DNA from: Zizania palustris
Taxonomy: Eukaryota > Streptophyta > Magnoliopsida > Poales > Poaceae
NCBI GenBank assembly: GCA_019279435.1
Contig: JAAALK010000079.1
Coordinates: forward strand, 110,544,664 to 110,608,663
Direction: 5' to 3'
Length of the DNA stretch: 64,000 nt
This document shows, one piece after another, positions 22,387 to 33,127 of this stretch (its first letter is position 1; every line of letters starts with the position of its first letter). The notes under the pieces are model-generated. The model saw only the letters and a program-made list of their open reading frames with translations. It ran no database searches and was not told the origin of the DNA. Made by a program: the position numbers and the translations under genes.

Positions 22387-22413
22387 CCTCCGGTCGCCGT
22401 TTCTGGTCCTGCA
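22387..22413 (+). repeat. Tail of SIRE1 3' LTR beyond the Tekay insert
   Basis: CCCTCCGGTCGCCGTTTCTG followed by GTCCTGCA matches the 5' LTR end near 1190-1215. Confidence 0.88.
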
Positions 22414-22900
22414 AGTTTTTTCCTACACTAGGACCTCGCGTGTGTCAAAGTGTGACCAAAAAACACACCAACAGTTACCTTCCTATACTCTATCAGTCAG
22501 ACTGGCCTTACTAGGCTGGTTTGACTAGGTCTTACCGATTGGATCGGCGATGGTGGGCTAGTCTGACCAGCCAGTGCCGGATGGCTAAAAACTAGTTGTC
22601 AGATAGGCCATAGTAGGTCGGTCAGACTGAAGTGATGATGGTGGTCTGACCGGCCCTAAGGTAGCGGTCAGACTGGCAGTCTCCTCCTCGGCTGCCTTCT
22701 ATGGTTATCCTCTATTCTACTCCGAAAGGGTCCCCTCAGGGATTGGGACATCCTAGGAATCCACCTTGATGACGATAGACTTAGAACTCTGATCTGGTCG
22801 TCCCTATGGTGCGACGGATAATCGACTGAAGACGTCACTCCCTGGCGCACTTATCTTCCCCTGCATGTTATGGATCCCTGGTGGCATGAAAGGAGCACTT
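22414..22900 (-). other. Unassigned G3 internal sequence next to the SIRE1 junction
   Basis: No motif can be assigned with confidence. The stretch carries several GGTCAGACTGG/GACCGGCC words like the rest of G3, and is read as post-gag or linker sequence on the minus strand. Confidence 0.4.
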
Positions 22901-25320
22901 ATGAAGAAGTAAGGGAATGGGTAACTAGTGGGCGAAAAGTAACATGGGGCTCACTATGCCATCGAGAACTAGTACGAAGGTGGAGGCATTGGTGTCCCTA
23001 GTGGTTTTGTCCACCATGGGCCAAACTCATTCCTTCATGCAGGGTTCGACCTCACTTTAGGTCTCGGTCGAGTGCTCCCATTATCGACCCTCCTTTTGTG
23101 CTTCTAAAGCAACATCTCGTATGTCACCTTCGACTTCTTGTGCACCTCAGCCGAAGATGTCACGTTGGTGTTCACTTTCCATACTCCTACCTCAGGGTTC
23201 TTTGGCACGAGCATTTGCGGGCGAGACTCTCCAACTATGACCTCTTTCCCCTTGGCCGACTCGGCCTGCTCAAACCGAATCAGCACCTTCTTCCCATCAA
23301 GGTCAATGGTCTTCATGGGGAATGGGTCTTGGTCGAGCTTCATCTTGGGACTAGTGATCGACTTCAATCGTCCTTCCTCTATGGCTGATTGAATCCGTCG
23401 ACAAAAAACATTGCAATCATTAGTAGAATGAGAATGTGAATCATGCTACTTATAGTAAGTGTGTTTTTTCAAATGGTCAGCAGTGAGAATGACGTGACCC
23501 TTTGGCAACCTGAGGAGTTTGTTCTTCAACAAAAAATGAAAGATCTTGTCGCATTTGGTCACGTCAAACGCATATTTGACTACATTGGGCCGACTCCTAG
23601 CGGGAGACGACCGTAGCTCAGAGCAAGTAACCAGAATCGGCTTGTTAGACCAAGTCCACTCCACGGTGTACATATCGGTCGAGTCATCCTCGCTTTTTGA
23701 TGATTCCTCATCGGGGTGCTCCATGACGTGTACCTAAGCCATAGGCTTGCTAAATGTCTTAGTGAATTTTTTATTTTTGGCTCGGTCTTCCTAGACCAGA
23801 GCCTGCTGCAAAACCTGACTAACCTCTATGAAGTCCTCGACATCTAGCTTCTCCTTAAGCTCAGAATGTAAACCATTAAAAGCTATGTCAGCCAGATCCC
23901 TTTTGGAAATGTTAAAGCTAAAACATTGGTTTCTAGTGTCTCTAAATAGCTTGATGTACTCGGATACACTATCATTATATTTTTTCTTAACTGAAGTTAG
24001 GTGCGAGAGTCTAAGTTCAGTTTCACCGGTTTAAAAGTAGTCATGAAATTTTTGTTCTAACTGGGCCTAAGTCTAGACTGAGTTCGACGATAGAGCCAAA
24101 AACTAGGTGAAGGCAGTGTCGGATAGAGATAGGGAGAACAATCTAAGCTTGAAGGTGTCCGTCCTGCGAGCCTCACCACATTGTGCTAGAAATTGAACTA
24201 TGTGCTCCCAAATGGTTTTGTTTCCATCACCGTCGAATTTGGTGAACTCGGGAACTCTAAAACCACGAGGATATGGCTTTGTGTCGAAATGGTCTAGGTA
24301 TGGCTTATGGTAAACCCTAGTCCGAACCTGGTGTGTAAAGCACATACACTCTCTGAACAAAGTGCGTATACGCTCGTCTATATTATCTATGCCTCTCCCC
24401 TATGCGTGTCTCTCTTGAGGGAGCATGACATGTGGTGGTATCCCGGCGTGTCAGCCATATGGCTCCTCTTGGTAGTTTTCCTCTCGTGTCAGCTCGTAAT
24501 ACAAAATATTCTCAGGCCTATGTAGGTATACGGGAACAGGAGGTGCGGGTAGCACGGGTAGAGGTACTGTAAGTGCTAGCGGTGGCGGCACATAAAATAC
24601 TATGGGGCTGGTGTAACCAATCTAGTAGCTGGTCAGACCGACCATTATCAGCAATAGTAGTGGGCTAGTTTGCAAGCTCAGTGTTGCGGGTTGGTGCTTG
24701 TCGGTCAGACCGGCCTGAAGGCCCATCGGACCGACGGCTGCTGACGGTGTAATATAACATGTGCCAGTCTGACCGACATGGAAAGTTGAGGTATCGGCCC
24801 TAGGCAGCGAGGCTGTAGATGCAATACCTTTTCTCGTACTCCCATCGGTTCTATTGTATATGGGGTGAATAGGGGATACACTACCAATTGGAGTCGGCGA
24901 AGCTGCCTCGGAAAAGCCAAATCTCTTAAACATCACCCCCATCCTCGAGTCGACCTCGGGCTCTAGACAGTTTGCAAAAGTAGCGTTGACTACCTGATCT
25001 ACTGTTGTGGCGATATTCTGCTCGATGTCTGAAGGGGATAGAGAAGGGGATGGTGGTGTTACCTTATCAATGGAGATGCTAGGGAGATCAAGGGTACGCT
25101 TGACGAAGCCCACGCGAGTCTTTGTGTAGCATCCAAGCATGATGGCATGCAACTCCTTCGTCTTGGCCTTGATCTCGGCCCTATCCTCCTCGAAGATGTC
25201 ATCGATGGTGGGGAGGATGGCATTATTATTTTTGATCTCCGCGCTCCCTGCCATGTTCGCCGACGTAGAGGGTATCGTCGATGTAGTCATAGTAGTCGTA
25301 CCCATCGTTGGCGTAGTCAT
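22900..25320 (-). pseudogene. gag of Gypsy G3
   Basis: The start was chosen at 25320, 14 bases after the primer site (MTTPTMGTTTMTTSTIPS). The N-terminal part runs open to about 24622 with FEEDRAEIKAKTKELHAIM. A capsid core follows at 24360-24103 with PEFTKFDGDGNKTIWEHI and FKLRLFSLSLS, then a conserved helix region (AQLEQKFHDYF, SEYIKLFRDTRNQC) carrying several stops. A degenerate zinc motif (HDSHSHSTNDC) lies near 23450, with its first Cys changed and a stop beside it. The segment after it (IDLDGKKVLIRFEQAESAKGK, 23367-23104) resembles a Gypsy linker. Many stops and frameshifts make it a relic. The family is a plant Gypsy, possibly of the Tat/Athila side; the exact lineage is not settled. 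Confidence 0.75.
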
Positions 25321-25333
25321 GCTTGGTGTGTAT

Positions 25334-25352
25334 TTCCCAAGCGGAGTCGCCA
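25334..25352 (-). other. Primer binding site of G3, tRNA-Arg-like
   Basis: On the minus strand, TGGCGACTCCGCTTGGGAA is complementary to a tRNA 3' end ...GGAGTCGCCA, which matches my knowledge of a plant tRNA-Arg acceptor. It sits 7 bases from the LTR. This differs from the iMet-type sites of the other elements. Confidence 0.65.
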
Positions 25353-25359
25353 AAAAGTG

Positions 25360-26402
25360 TGTTGACGCTAAAATCTGTCGATAAAGCACCAACGGATACT
25401 AACATCAGTTCGGCAATCCAAAAGCATGTGGATGTTAAGGGGTGGCCTACTAAACATCACACGATGATGACACCGCGTTCCGGCAACCCTTGACCGTGAT
25501 AAGAGGTATGAGTGGAGTCTCTAGGCAATCAAACCAAATCATGAGATAATGGCTCAACTAACCGAAGTGTAGAGGGAATAGATCAAACCAGCCAAATAGG
25601 GCCGGTTGGACTGTGGTGAAGGAGTCAGTCAGACCGACCATATGGTGGCGGTAAGCCCGGTAGTGAATATGGTGAAGGCAACCAGGGCCTCCTATGTGCG
25701 GGTGGTCAGATAGGCCTATGCCGACACGCCCTGATCAGACCGGCGAGAGTTGATCAGTCGGACCGACAAAAAGCCGGTAGTGACTCTGGCTCGCCGTTGG
25801 GTGCTCTAGTGGTGATGGATGGTTGTGGAAATTCCTGGCGAAGAAGATGCGGATGAAAACCCTACAAAACACCAAGAAATCAGAAGCAATTCGGCCTAGA
25901 GACCAAATTACTGATAAAAGCCAATAATAACGATAACAATCAATTACGAGAATTAAATGGACGATTCACAAGTGAATCGACAAGTATTACCTTGATTACG
26001 ACGCGATGGACGGATGGTTTATAGTGGAAACCAATAAATATGGACATGGTAAGGGTACTCCTAGGGCAAGGAAAGGTAAAGGGCAAAAAAGAATCATTCA
26101 TGGGAATAGTAGATTGGATCAATTAGGGCTGGAGAGAGTCCCTTTGAATCGGTCTTGCCCCTATATATAGGGTGTGGTCTTGTCGTTCCTAGGCTTAATT
26201 CCTACTCTAATTTGATTAGGAGATGAGTCCAAGTCATTAAAAATCAATTAGGGATAAAATCATCCTAAAACAAATTAATCTGTCTCAGACTCGAGTTGGG
26301 TCGGTTGGACCGGCTAATCTAGGAGGCATATTTTCGGCTCAAAATTACCAATTTCATCATTTTGACAATTTTGATCATTAATGTCATTTTTTGCTATCAA
26401 CA
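25360..26402 (-). repeat. 5' LTR of G3
   Basis: The 1043-bp LTR has termini TGTTGA and TCAACA on the plus strand. The TATA box, TATATATA at 26162-26169, lies in a CCCTATATATAGGG palindrome. The same LTR type recurs at 52131 and 60510. Confidence 0.82.
26162..26169 (-). promoter_or_regulatory. Palindromic TATA box of the G3 LTR
   Basis: TATATATA is flanked by CCC and GGG. The G3-family LTR at 52131-53047 has CCCCTATATTTATAGGGG at 52743-52760, also self-complementary. Confidence 0.6.
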
Positions 26403-28411
26403 AAGTGATAACACACATAAATGTGTTTGGTTCTAAAATGTTGTACTGGGTTGTTGGCTAAGCTAATGGCACTATTGTTATCACAAAGAAGTGGAACACC
26501 CTTAAAATCTAACCCAAAATCCTACAAAGTAGAAACCAACCACAAAATCTATGAGCAATAGCTAGCAGCGTCTACATACTCAGCCTCAACTGTAGACTGC
26601 ACAATGCTAGACTTTTTGTGAGAAGATGAGCAAACAAGAGAGGAACCCAGAAAATAACAAGTACCAGAGGTACTTTTCCTATTAATTCTACAACTAGAAA
26701 AATCAGCATCTGAAAAACCTCTAAGGCATAAAGACGATGGTGCAGAATACCAAATGCCAAATTCAAGAGTGTGTTTTAGGTACCTTAGTATGCGTTTTAC
26801 CACTTAACGATGTGAAGCTCTTGGAGAAGCCTAAAAACGAGTGCACATATATACTATGAAGTGTATGTCTGGCCTCGTAGCCATCAAGTAGAGGAGGGAG
26901 CTGATCATTATTCAGAACTCCTTCTGATCCACTTCTTCTCCATCTTCGTCTAAGTCAAGCGCTACTAAGGTACCCATTTGAGTGGCAAGCGGCTTCGCAT
27001 TGCTCATGCCAAAACACTTTAGTAGGTCCTTTGTGTACTTCGTCTGATGCACGATGGTACCTTGTTTGCATTGCTTGATTTGCAAACCAAGGAAGAAGGT
27101 CAGCTTGCCCATCATCGACATCTTGAACTCCTTGCTCATAGAATCAGCAAACTCGACCACAAGTGTATTTGAAGAGCCACAAAAAATGATATGATTAACA
27201 TACATCTAAATAAGAAAGAAGTCTTTGCCATGCTTCAGTGTAAACAGGGTTTTATCAACAAAGTCCATTTTGTACCCTTGCTTAAGCAGAAAGTTCCTAA
27301 GTCGGTCATACAAAGCCCTAGGACCTTGCTTGAGCCCATACAAAGCTCTGTGAAGTCTAAAGACTCTATGGGGGTACTTGATATGTTAAAAGCCTGGGGG
27401 TTCTCTAACATAAACATCCACTCCTATGAAGCCATTGAGAAAAGCAGTTTTAACATCCATTTCATAAATCTTAAAACTGTGAGAGGATGCAAAAGCAAGA
27501 AAAATCCTAATGGCCTCAAGTTGAGCTAAAAGAGCAAAGGTCTCTCCAAAATAAACAACCTCAACTTGAGAGTAACACTGAGCAACAAGCCTAGCCTTGT
27601 TTCTCACAACAGACCCATCCTCCCCTTGTTATTTTTTGAAAATCCATTTTATGCCAATGATATGAATGTTAGGAGGTGGATCTACAAGAACCCAGACTGG
27701 GTTTCTATCAAAATTTTCTACCTCTTCATGCATGACATTGATCCAACTCGAATCAGATAAAACATGACTAACATCAAGAGGATCAAAAGAAGCGACAAAT
27801 GCAGACTCAACAAAATGAGCATGGTATCGAGTTACCCTTTCATCTAGCTCACCGATGCTCTACTCAGGAGGGTGATGTCACTGAATCTGAAGAGGGGCTT
27901 CTTGTCGTGAGAGAATCTCCACCTCAACACTTGCTGGAGTGATCTCGATGCTTGCCGAAGTCGATGATTCAGTCCCTCTTGCTAAAGTAGGAGGTAGGGG
28001 ATCATCCTTGAGCTCTTCAAATATTGATGGATCTTCTTCTTCAAAGATGTTCTCATCCATATCCTGCTTACTGGCAAGCTGAAAAAAGTACTAACACCAC
28101 ATTGATTGGTGAATGAGAGGCGTCTACCATCTTTCCATGTCGACGAGGAGCACAAACAAGATTCTTCTCAAACTTGAGCTTGGGAAATCCTTAGATCAGA
28201 CCTAGGGCACTCAGACGAGTGAGCAAATCAAAGCTCATATCCCCTAGTTTCATATGCCACATCCAGAGCTCAGAATAAGGTTTTGCAATCAAGCAATGAG
28301 GAGAACCAAATGACTCAGAAAAAATAGCTCCAAAGACCCTCCCTACTCTTGAAATCTTACAAACCAAAGCGCTAGAAGAATCGAGAACACGTGAAGTATC
28401 GCGTCTAAAAC
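26403..28411 (-). pseudogene. S-minus Sirevirus: pre-integrase, RT and RNase H relic
   Basis: This minus-strand Sirevirus aligns with SIRE1 positions of about 4010 to 6763. Reading leftward, it begins in the segment before the integrase zinc finger (KISRVGRVFGA), keeps LGDMSF...HGKMVDASHSP, and then jumps near 28097 directly to the acidic linker (MDENIFEEEDPS). The integrase core (about 700 bp) is therefore deleted. RT follows with NKARLVAQCYSQ and MDVKTAFLNGF. The catalytic YVDD box is YVNH (27191-27202), so both aspartates are lost. RNase H (ILRYLKHTLEF, KSTSGTCYF) ends at the G3 LTR. The other half of this element is at 54898-60509. Confidence 0.88.
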
Positions 28412-29656
28412 TTAGAAACCAAGTTGAGATGTGCCTCAGTTTTCCTCTTTGCTGAGTGATTAACAGATGTCATCCTGGGTGAAGGGGTCCCTCTGAAGCG
28501 GGTTTGGAGGTGTGTTCAATGAAGGGTTCGGTGTTTGCTGGATGTACTTGTATGAAGTGGAGTGTATCTATCAAAGGGGTCAGGCAGTATACGATTCGAA
28601 GATTGTACCGAAGGAATCGGTAATTTGGGCTGTTCACTGGAGTGTGTACCGGAGGGTGTCATAACCGGAGAGGCCTCAGGGGTATCGGATACACTTGTCT
28701 TCTTGTCATTGGTGTGCAGGTGACTTTAGAGGCGACTTGACGATCAGCACAGTAGGTGAACTTGGTCAAGCAGGGAGCTTGGTGCCAGGCAAGCGGGGAG
28801 CTTGGTCACGGAGGCTGTGTGAAGTCAAGGTCGATCCTCGGGACAAGGTGTGCAAGTCGAAGGCAAGAAGTGCAGAGGGGGACTCCGGCTGAAGATACCT
28901 TGAGGCAAAGTCCTTGGAGGCAAGGTACTTCGAAGGGATACTCCAGATGAAGGTACTTCGAAGGATGGAAGACAATGTCCTCAGAAATGAGGCAAGGCTC
29001 CCAAGTGTGCTCCCGACGGAGGAACTTGAAAGGACACTTGACGAAGGTCTCAGACCTCACAGTGCATCAAAGGCATGGTCCGAGTAAGGCTCTTCGTGGA
29101 GTGTGCTAAAGGTTGAGACACTATGAAGGAGTGCTTAGGGAAGTGCTTCATGCGGAGGCCTTGGACAAAGGAGGGACTTCACACTATGTTCCCTCTGTGT
29201 ATATCGTAGGTCAGTCCTAACATGTTACTAGCGAAGTACTATCCTTTGAGTGCGAGTGAAGATGCCTTCCCTTAGCATTGCCAAAGCCTTCCTAACTATT
29301 CAGTTTTGCTGTCATATTTGGAGCACTCAGTGTGATGTCTAGTACCCATCACGAGTGCGAAGCATCTGATCGGATCTCTTTGGAGGAACCACACTTGTGC
29401 GAAGTACTGTTGTGCGAAGCCTGCTCGAAGGCACCTCTGCGTGTGAAGCCAGCACAATCTTTGCTGAGACCATTGCGCTTTTGGGTTTCTGAGTGTGAGC
29501 AAAGTCTTCTAGATTTCAAATTTTTTCCCTGTGCAAAGCCTGTCTTTGGAGTGTGTTCCATACCTCCGAACCAGGCACTCAAAAGGGTGTTTTCAAAGTC
29601 TTCTCCATAGAAGAGAAAATTTTAAATGCTCCCATTCACTCCCTCTGGTCGCTTCT
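28412..29656 (+). repeat. 5' LTR of SIRE2 (tail at 33052-33063), promoter deleted
   Basis: It starts TTAGAAACCAAG (SIRE1: TGAGAAACCAAG) and follows the SIRE LTR order. Near 29186 it jumps from sequence equivalent to 53512 to that equivalent to 54228, losing about 715 bp including the TATA region. It is interrupted at 29656 by the Tekay solo LTR. Confidence 0.85.
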
Positions 29657-32600
29657 TGTCAAGCCCCGATTTAATAAAACCGGGAATCTATTGAAATTCC
29701 ATAGAAAATCAATAAATACAAGATGTTCATCACACGACTGCGTACAATACGCCATTCAATCATGGTTCGTAGACCATATTAATACAAAAGAGTTAAATAA
29801 AGATAAACTAATAAAATAAATCCTCTAGATGAATGTCTTCTTCCAGTCTCGTGCCTTGACTGGGTCGCTACTCCAGACCTTCACCCTCCTCATAGTAGAC
29901 TGCCTCTGGTGGTGTAACTCAATGGGGTTGAGTACAATCGTACTCAGCAAGCCACCGAATGAAATTATAATGCAAGGTAATAACAAGGAAGGTAGTGGCT
30001 TACTTTTGCGGAAAAGCATAATTTGTAAAGCAATTAATGTAATCAGGTTATTATTGCAGAAAAGTAAACATGAGCCATGCATCATCTTTCATCATCTTCT
30101 ACCTCGAGGAGTACAGTCAGCCCACCCTCGCTCAACGGTCCTTACATGCCATGAATAACACATACATTCACATCATAGTAAACTAACTGCGAGAGGTCAC
30201 ACAACCCGCCCTTGACCGTGGGCTCGGCTTTTCGAAAATATTTAAACTCTGATCAGAGGTGTACTACTGTACCCACAAGGCACTCATTTCCCACACACCG
30301 CAGTGTGTAAAATGACTCCTGTCACGAGAAGCTCGTGCCAAAACCTTCAGCATGGAACGCACCAATTGATAACATCCTCTTATAGGTTTCGTATGGTTTC
30401 CCAGTCACTTCGGGCCACGCCATACCCCCCTTGAGCCACGTCAGTACAAGTCACCCGCAGGCTTGCCCCTTGTACCCCTCCACTATGGTGTTCCCAAGTT
30501 GGTACGATCCATACCTCCAGTTAGGACTTACCCACTAGACTTGTGGTTAGTACAGAAGTGCTTTGCAACGGATCCCGCAGAGCGGTCCTTATAGTTCCCC
30601 GGGTGCGAACAACCAATGCCCTAGCTTGCACCCAGAACCCGCCATACTTATGACATAGCCAACTCCAATAGAGTCCAGAGACGAGAATAACGGGGAAATA
30701 CATATAGTAGAATCCATCTATCTATGACTCGTTCTTTTATCCTATAACAGTTGTGTCGGTACATTGGACACTAGCTGATATAATATAGTAGAGTGACAAG
30801 GAGTTTAGGCTCAATAGGCATGGCTTGGGTTTACACACAAGGACGGGGATCTAATAAATATAATGTAGGGCTTGATAACACACTAATGCAATATTTAATT
30901 CCTATGAGTTATAGCGGTAATTATGAAAAACTGGGCTCAATGATGATCAAATATTTCCACAAGAGGGTTCTGTGACTTGCCTTGATCTGCAAACGATGAA
31001 GGTGGAACCTCGGGGTAAGACTCCGGATCGTCGACGGCGATGTAGTCTTCTCGATACGGAAAAGTAAACACAACTTTCAATAAACAATCCAAAATCAATC
31101 ATACAAGCATACCCATTTTTGTTGGGTTAAGTAAAGGAGATAGGGTCTTAAATTTTATGAAATTATTACCTAAATATTTAAGATTAAGTTTTAAAGAGGT
31201 TTCTGAATTTTATATCTTGATGTAAGTATTTTTATTATGGGGGTTTTTATTTTCCCTTTTTAGAGATGAATTAAAAGGTATAAAATAGCCTTAATGTTTT
31301 TATTGCAGTAAAAAGAGTAAAATTAAGTTATTATGTCTTCTGAGGTTATTACATAAGTTTTTATGATACTTTTATAAAGTGTTAACTTCTTATTATATGA
31401 ATTACTTATTTATCCAAAAAGGGCCTTAGAAATAGTATTTAATAAAATGAGATGGGCAAAAATGAACATTTTATTTTTATTGCATTTAAAAACAGTGAAA
31501 TGGAGTCATTATATCTTCTGAAATTAATATATAAATTTTTAAGGGGTTTTCTGAATTATTTAAATGAAATATTAATTAAATCGTAAATGGGCTTTTATTT
31601 ATATTTTAATAAGAATATTTTGTGCCAAATAATCATATTGTTTTTATGGCATAAAAGTGTAGAGAATAAAAAGACAAATTTGTCAGAATTTAAATGGTGA
31701 AATTTGGAGTTAATTTGAGCAAGATATGAATTTTTAAAGTTTAATGAATTTTCTGAATTTTATTTTAAACCAGAAAATAGTCTCTGGTCCACGGTGAACT
31801 GGGTTCACCGTGAACCATTGACTGCGCGCGTGAGCCGGGCCAATCAGGACCGCATGATCAAGATCCAACGGCCAGAGGGCACGAGGGGGGGGTTAAGTGA
31901 GATCCGACGGCCCAGACACAATGATACCCCTTTGGCGCCGATCGACGGTTCGGATTAAGTCCCGATGGGATCTAATCGTCGGGACAATGGCGGCGGTCGG
32001 CGGTGAGGAGAGGCGGAGGAGACCTTTGGGTCCGACGACGGCAAGGTGCTCCGGTGGTGGTACGACCCAACGGAGGTGGGGCTAGGGACGGGGAGGTGAC
32101 GGGGGTGACGGTGGGGGCGGCGGTTAGGGCGGCGGTGGCACGGAACGCCGGCGAGAGCTTGCCGGAGCCGAAGCAGAGGGGAAAGGGGAAAAATTGGATG
32201 GCGGCGCTCTGGGAGGCGAGGGCTTGGGCTCTGGTGGCATGGCGAAGTGCGGCAAGGGCGATGGCCTTATAAAGCGACGCCAGCGGTGGGTTTTTGGCAG
32301 GGAGAAAGGAGGAAACCCAAAGGGATTCCATCCCGGTGCCGGTGAACTTCCAAACCGCACGAATACTTGCTATATGGGGCGAAAACGCATGGCAATAGCT
32401 GGAAGGGGATCGCCAGTGCATGGTATGTCGTAATTGGGCGCTAATTTGGCACGGGGGCCGGTCGGCGGTGAAATTGGCAAGGGGGGGCACCGGTATGGAA
32501 GGGGATCCCCCCTTCCATCGGGGAAGAAGGATATGATAGGTGGGTCCCACCTATCATACACCGAGAGAAAGGGGAAAGGATGGCTAGCGGGCCCGAGTGG

Positions 32601-33046
32601 TCAGAGGGGGAAGGGGGGCGCTTGGGAGGCCGACAGGTGGGCCGGCTGAGCGCGCGGAAGAGGAGAGGGAGTGGGGAAAACGGCGCCGACAGGCGGGTCC
32701 CGCTTGTCAGGGGCCGAGGCGGCTGGGCCGGGCCGGGTTGGAGGGAATAGGGGGTTGCGGCCCAATAATATTTAAAATGTATTTTTCATTTAAAATAATT
32801 CCAGAAATTGGTTTATTGGTTTAAGGCTTGAAGTATTGTTGCTAAAATTTTGTAAAAATTCTCAAAAAAAATTCCTTGGCCTCTAGATTCCACCATAAAT
32901 TTTTCATCTTCAGATTTGAATTATTTCTCCCTCTTTTGCTTTAATTGGGTTCTTTTAGCCTTTTCTGTAATTAAATAAATTCTTTTTTAATTCTAGAAAA
33001 TTTATTTCCCTCATTTTTATTTTATTTTAATTCTGGGGCTGTTACA
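29657..33046 (-). repeat. Tekay solo LTR
   Basis: This 3390-bp LTR (plus strand TGTCAAGCCCC...GGCTGTTACA) is homologous to 10152-13449 but clearly diverged, with no internal region. Flanks are CTTCT (29652-29656) and CTTTT (33047-33051), an imperfect 5-bp target duplication. The likely origin is unequal LTR-LTR recombination. TTATAAA at 32268-32274 is at the TATA position. The GC-rich block 31850-32760 contains open frames that are LTR sequence, not genes. Confidence 0.9.
31794..31808. other. LTR palindrome, variant GTGAACTGGGTTCAC, copy 3
   Basis: This is at the same place as the GTGAGCCAGGCTCAC palindrome of the other Tekay LTRs. Both arms are changed in a way that keeps pairing. Confidence 0.75.
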
Positions 33047-33051
33047 CTTTT

Positions 33052-33063
33052 TTTGGTCCTACA
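33052..33063 (+). repeat. Tail of SIRE2 5' LTR
   Basis: TTTGGTCCTACA matches the SIRE1 LTR end just before the primer site. Confidence 0.75.
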
Positions 33064-33065
33064 AT

Positions 33066-33077
33066 TGGTATCAGAGC
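33066..33077 (+). other. Primer binding site of SIRE2
   Basis: TGGTATCAGAGC (iMet type) is followed by the same leader as SIRE1 (TTAAGATCACCAGTTGACC). Confidence 0.9.
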
Positions 33078-33127
33078 ACGTTAAGATCACCAGTTGACCT
33101 TAACAAATTTTGTGATCTTTTGGCAAC

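Larger units (their letters stand above)
1..22413 (+). mobile_element. Sirevirus-type Copia LTR retrotransposon (SIRE1), split by a nested Gypsy
   Basis: The copy has a partial 5' LTR, an iMet-type primer binding site, gag-protease-integrase-RT-RNase H in Copia order, a polypurine tract and a 3' LTR. A 12.2 kb Gypsy element sits in the last 30 bp of the 3' LTR. The Copia order (integrase before RT), the very long gag with two CCHC knuckles, LTRs of about 2.1 kb and a long spacer after RNase H place it in the Sirevirus lineage. Its first about 900 LTR bases lie left of the window. The right end CCTGCA abuts the gag region of another Gypsy (G3), so SIRE1 inserted there. The left target duplication is out of view. 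LTR copies differ by several percent by eye. Confidence 0.93.
22414..26402 (-). mobile_element. Gypsy element G3 (5' LTR, PBS and gag; rest beyond window)
   Basis: A minus-strand Gypsy with its 5' LTR on the right is interrupted on the left by SIRE1. Only LTR, primer site and gag are visible; pol and the 3' LTR should lie left of the window. The right border CTATCAACA meets RNase H sequence of the S-minus Sirevirus, so G3 inserted into that element. Both its LTR and its gag region are peppered with GGTCAGACCGGC-like words. Two truncated LTRs of the same family occur at 52131-53047 and 60510-60952. Confidence 0.82.

Noticed and set aside
22900..25320. Host gene on the minus strand
   Set aside because: Capsid motifs, a PBS 14 bases upstream and an LTR beside it show it to be Gypsy gag.
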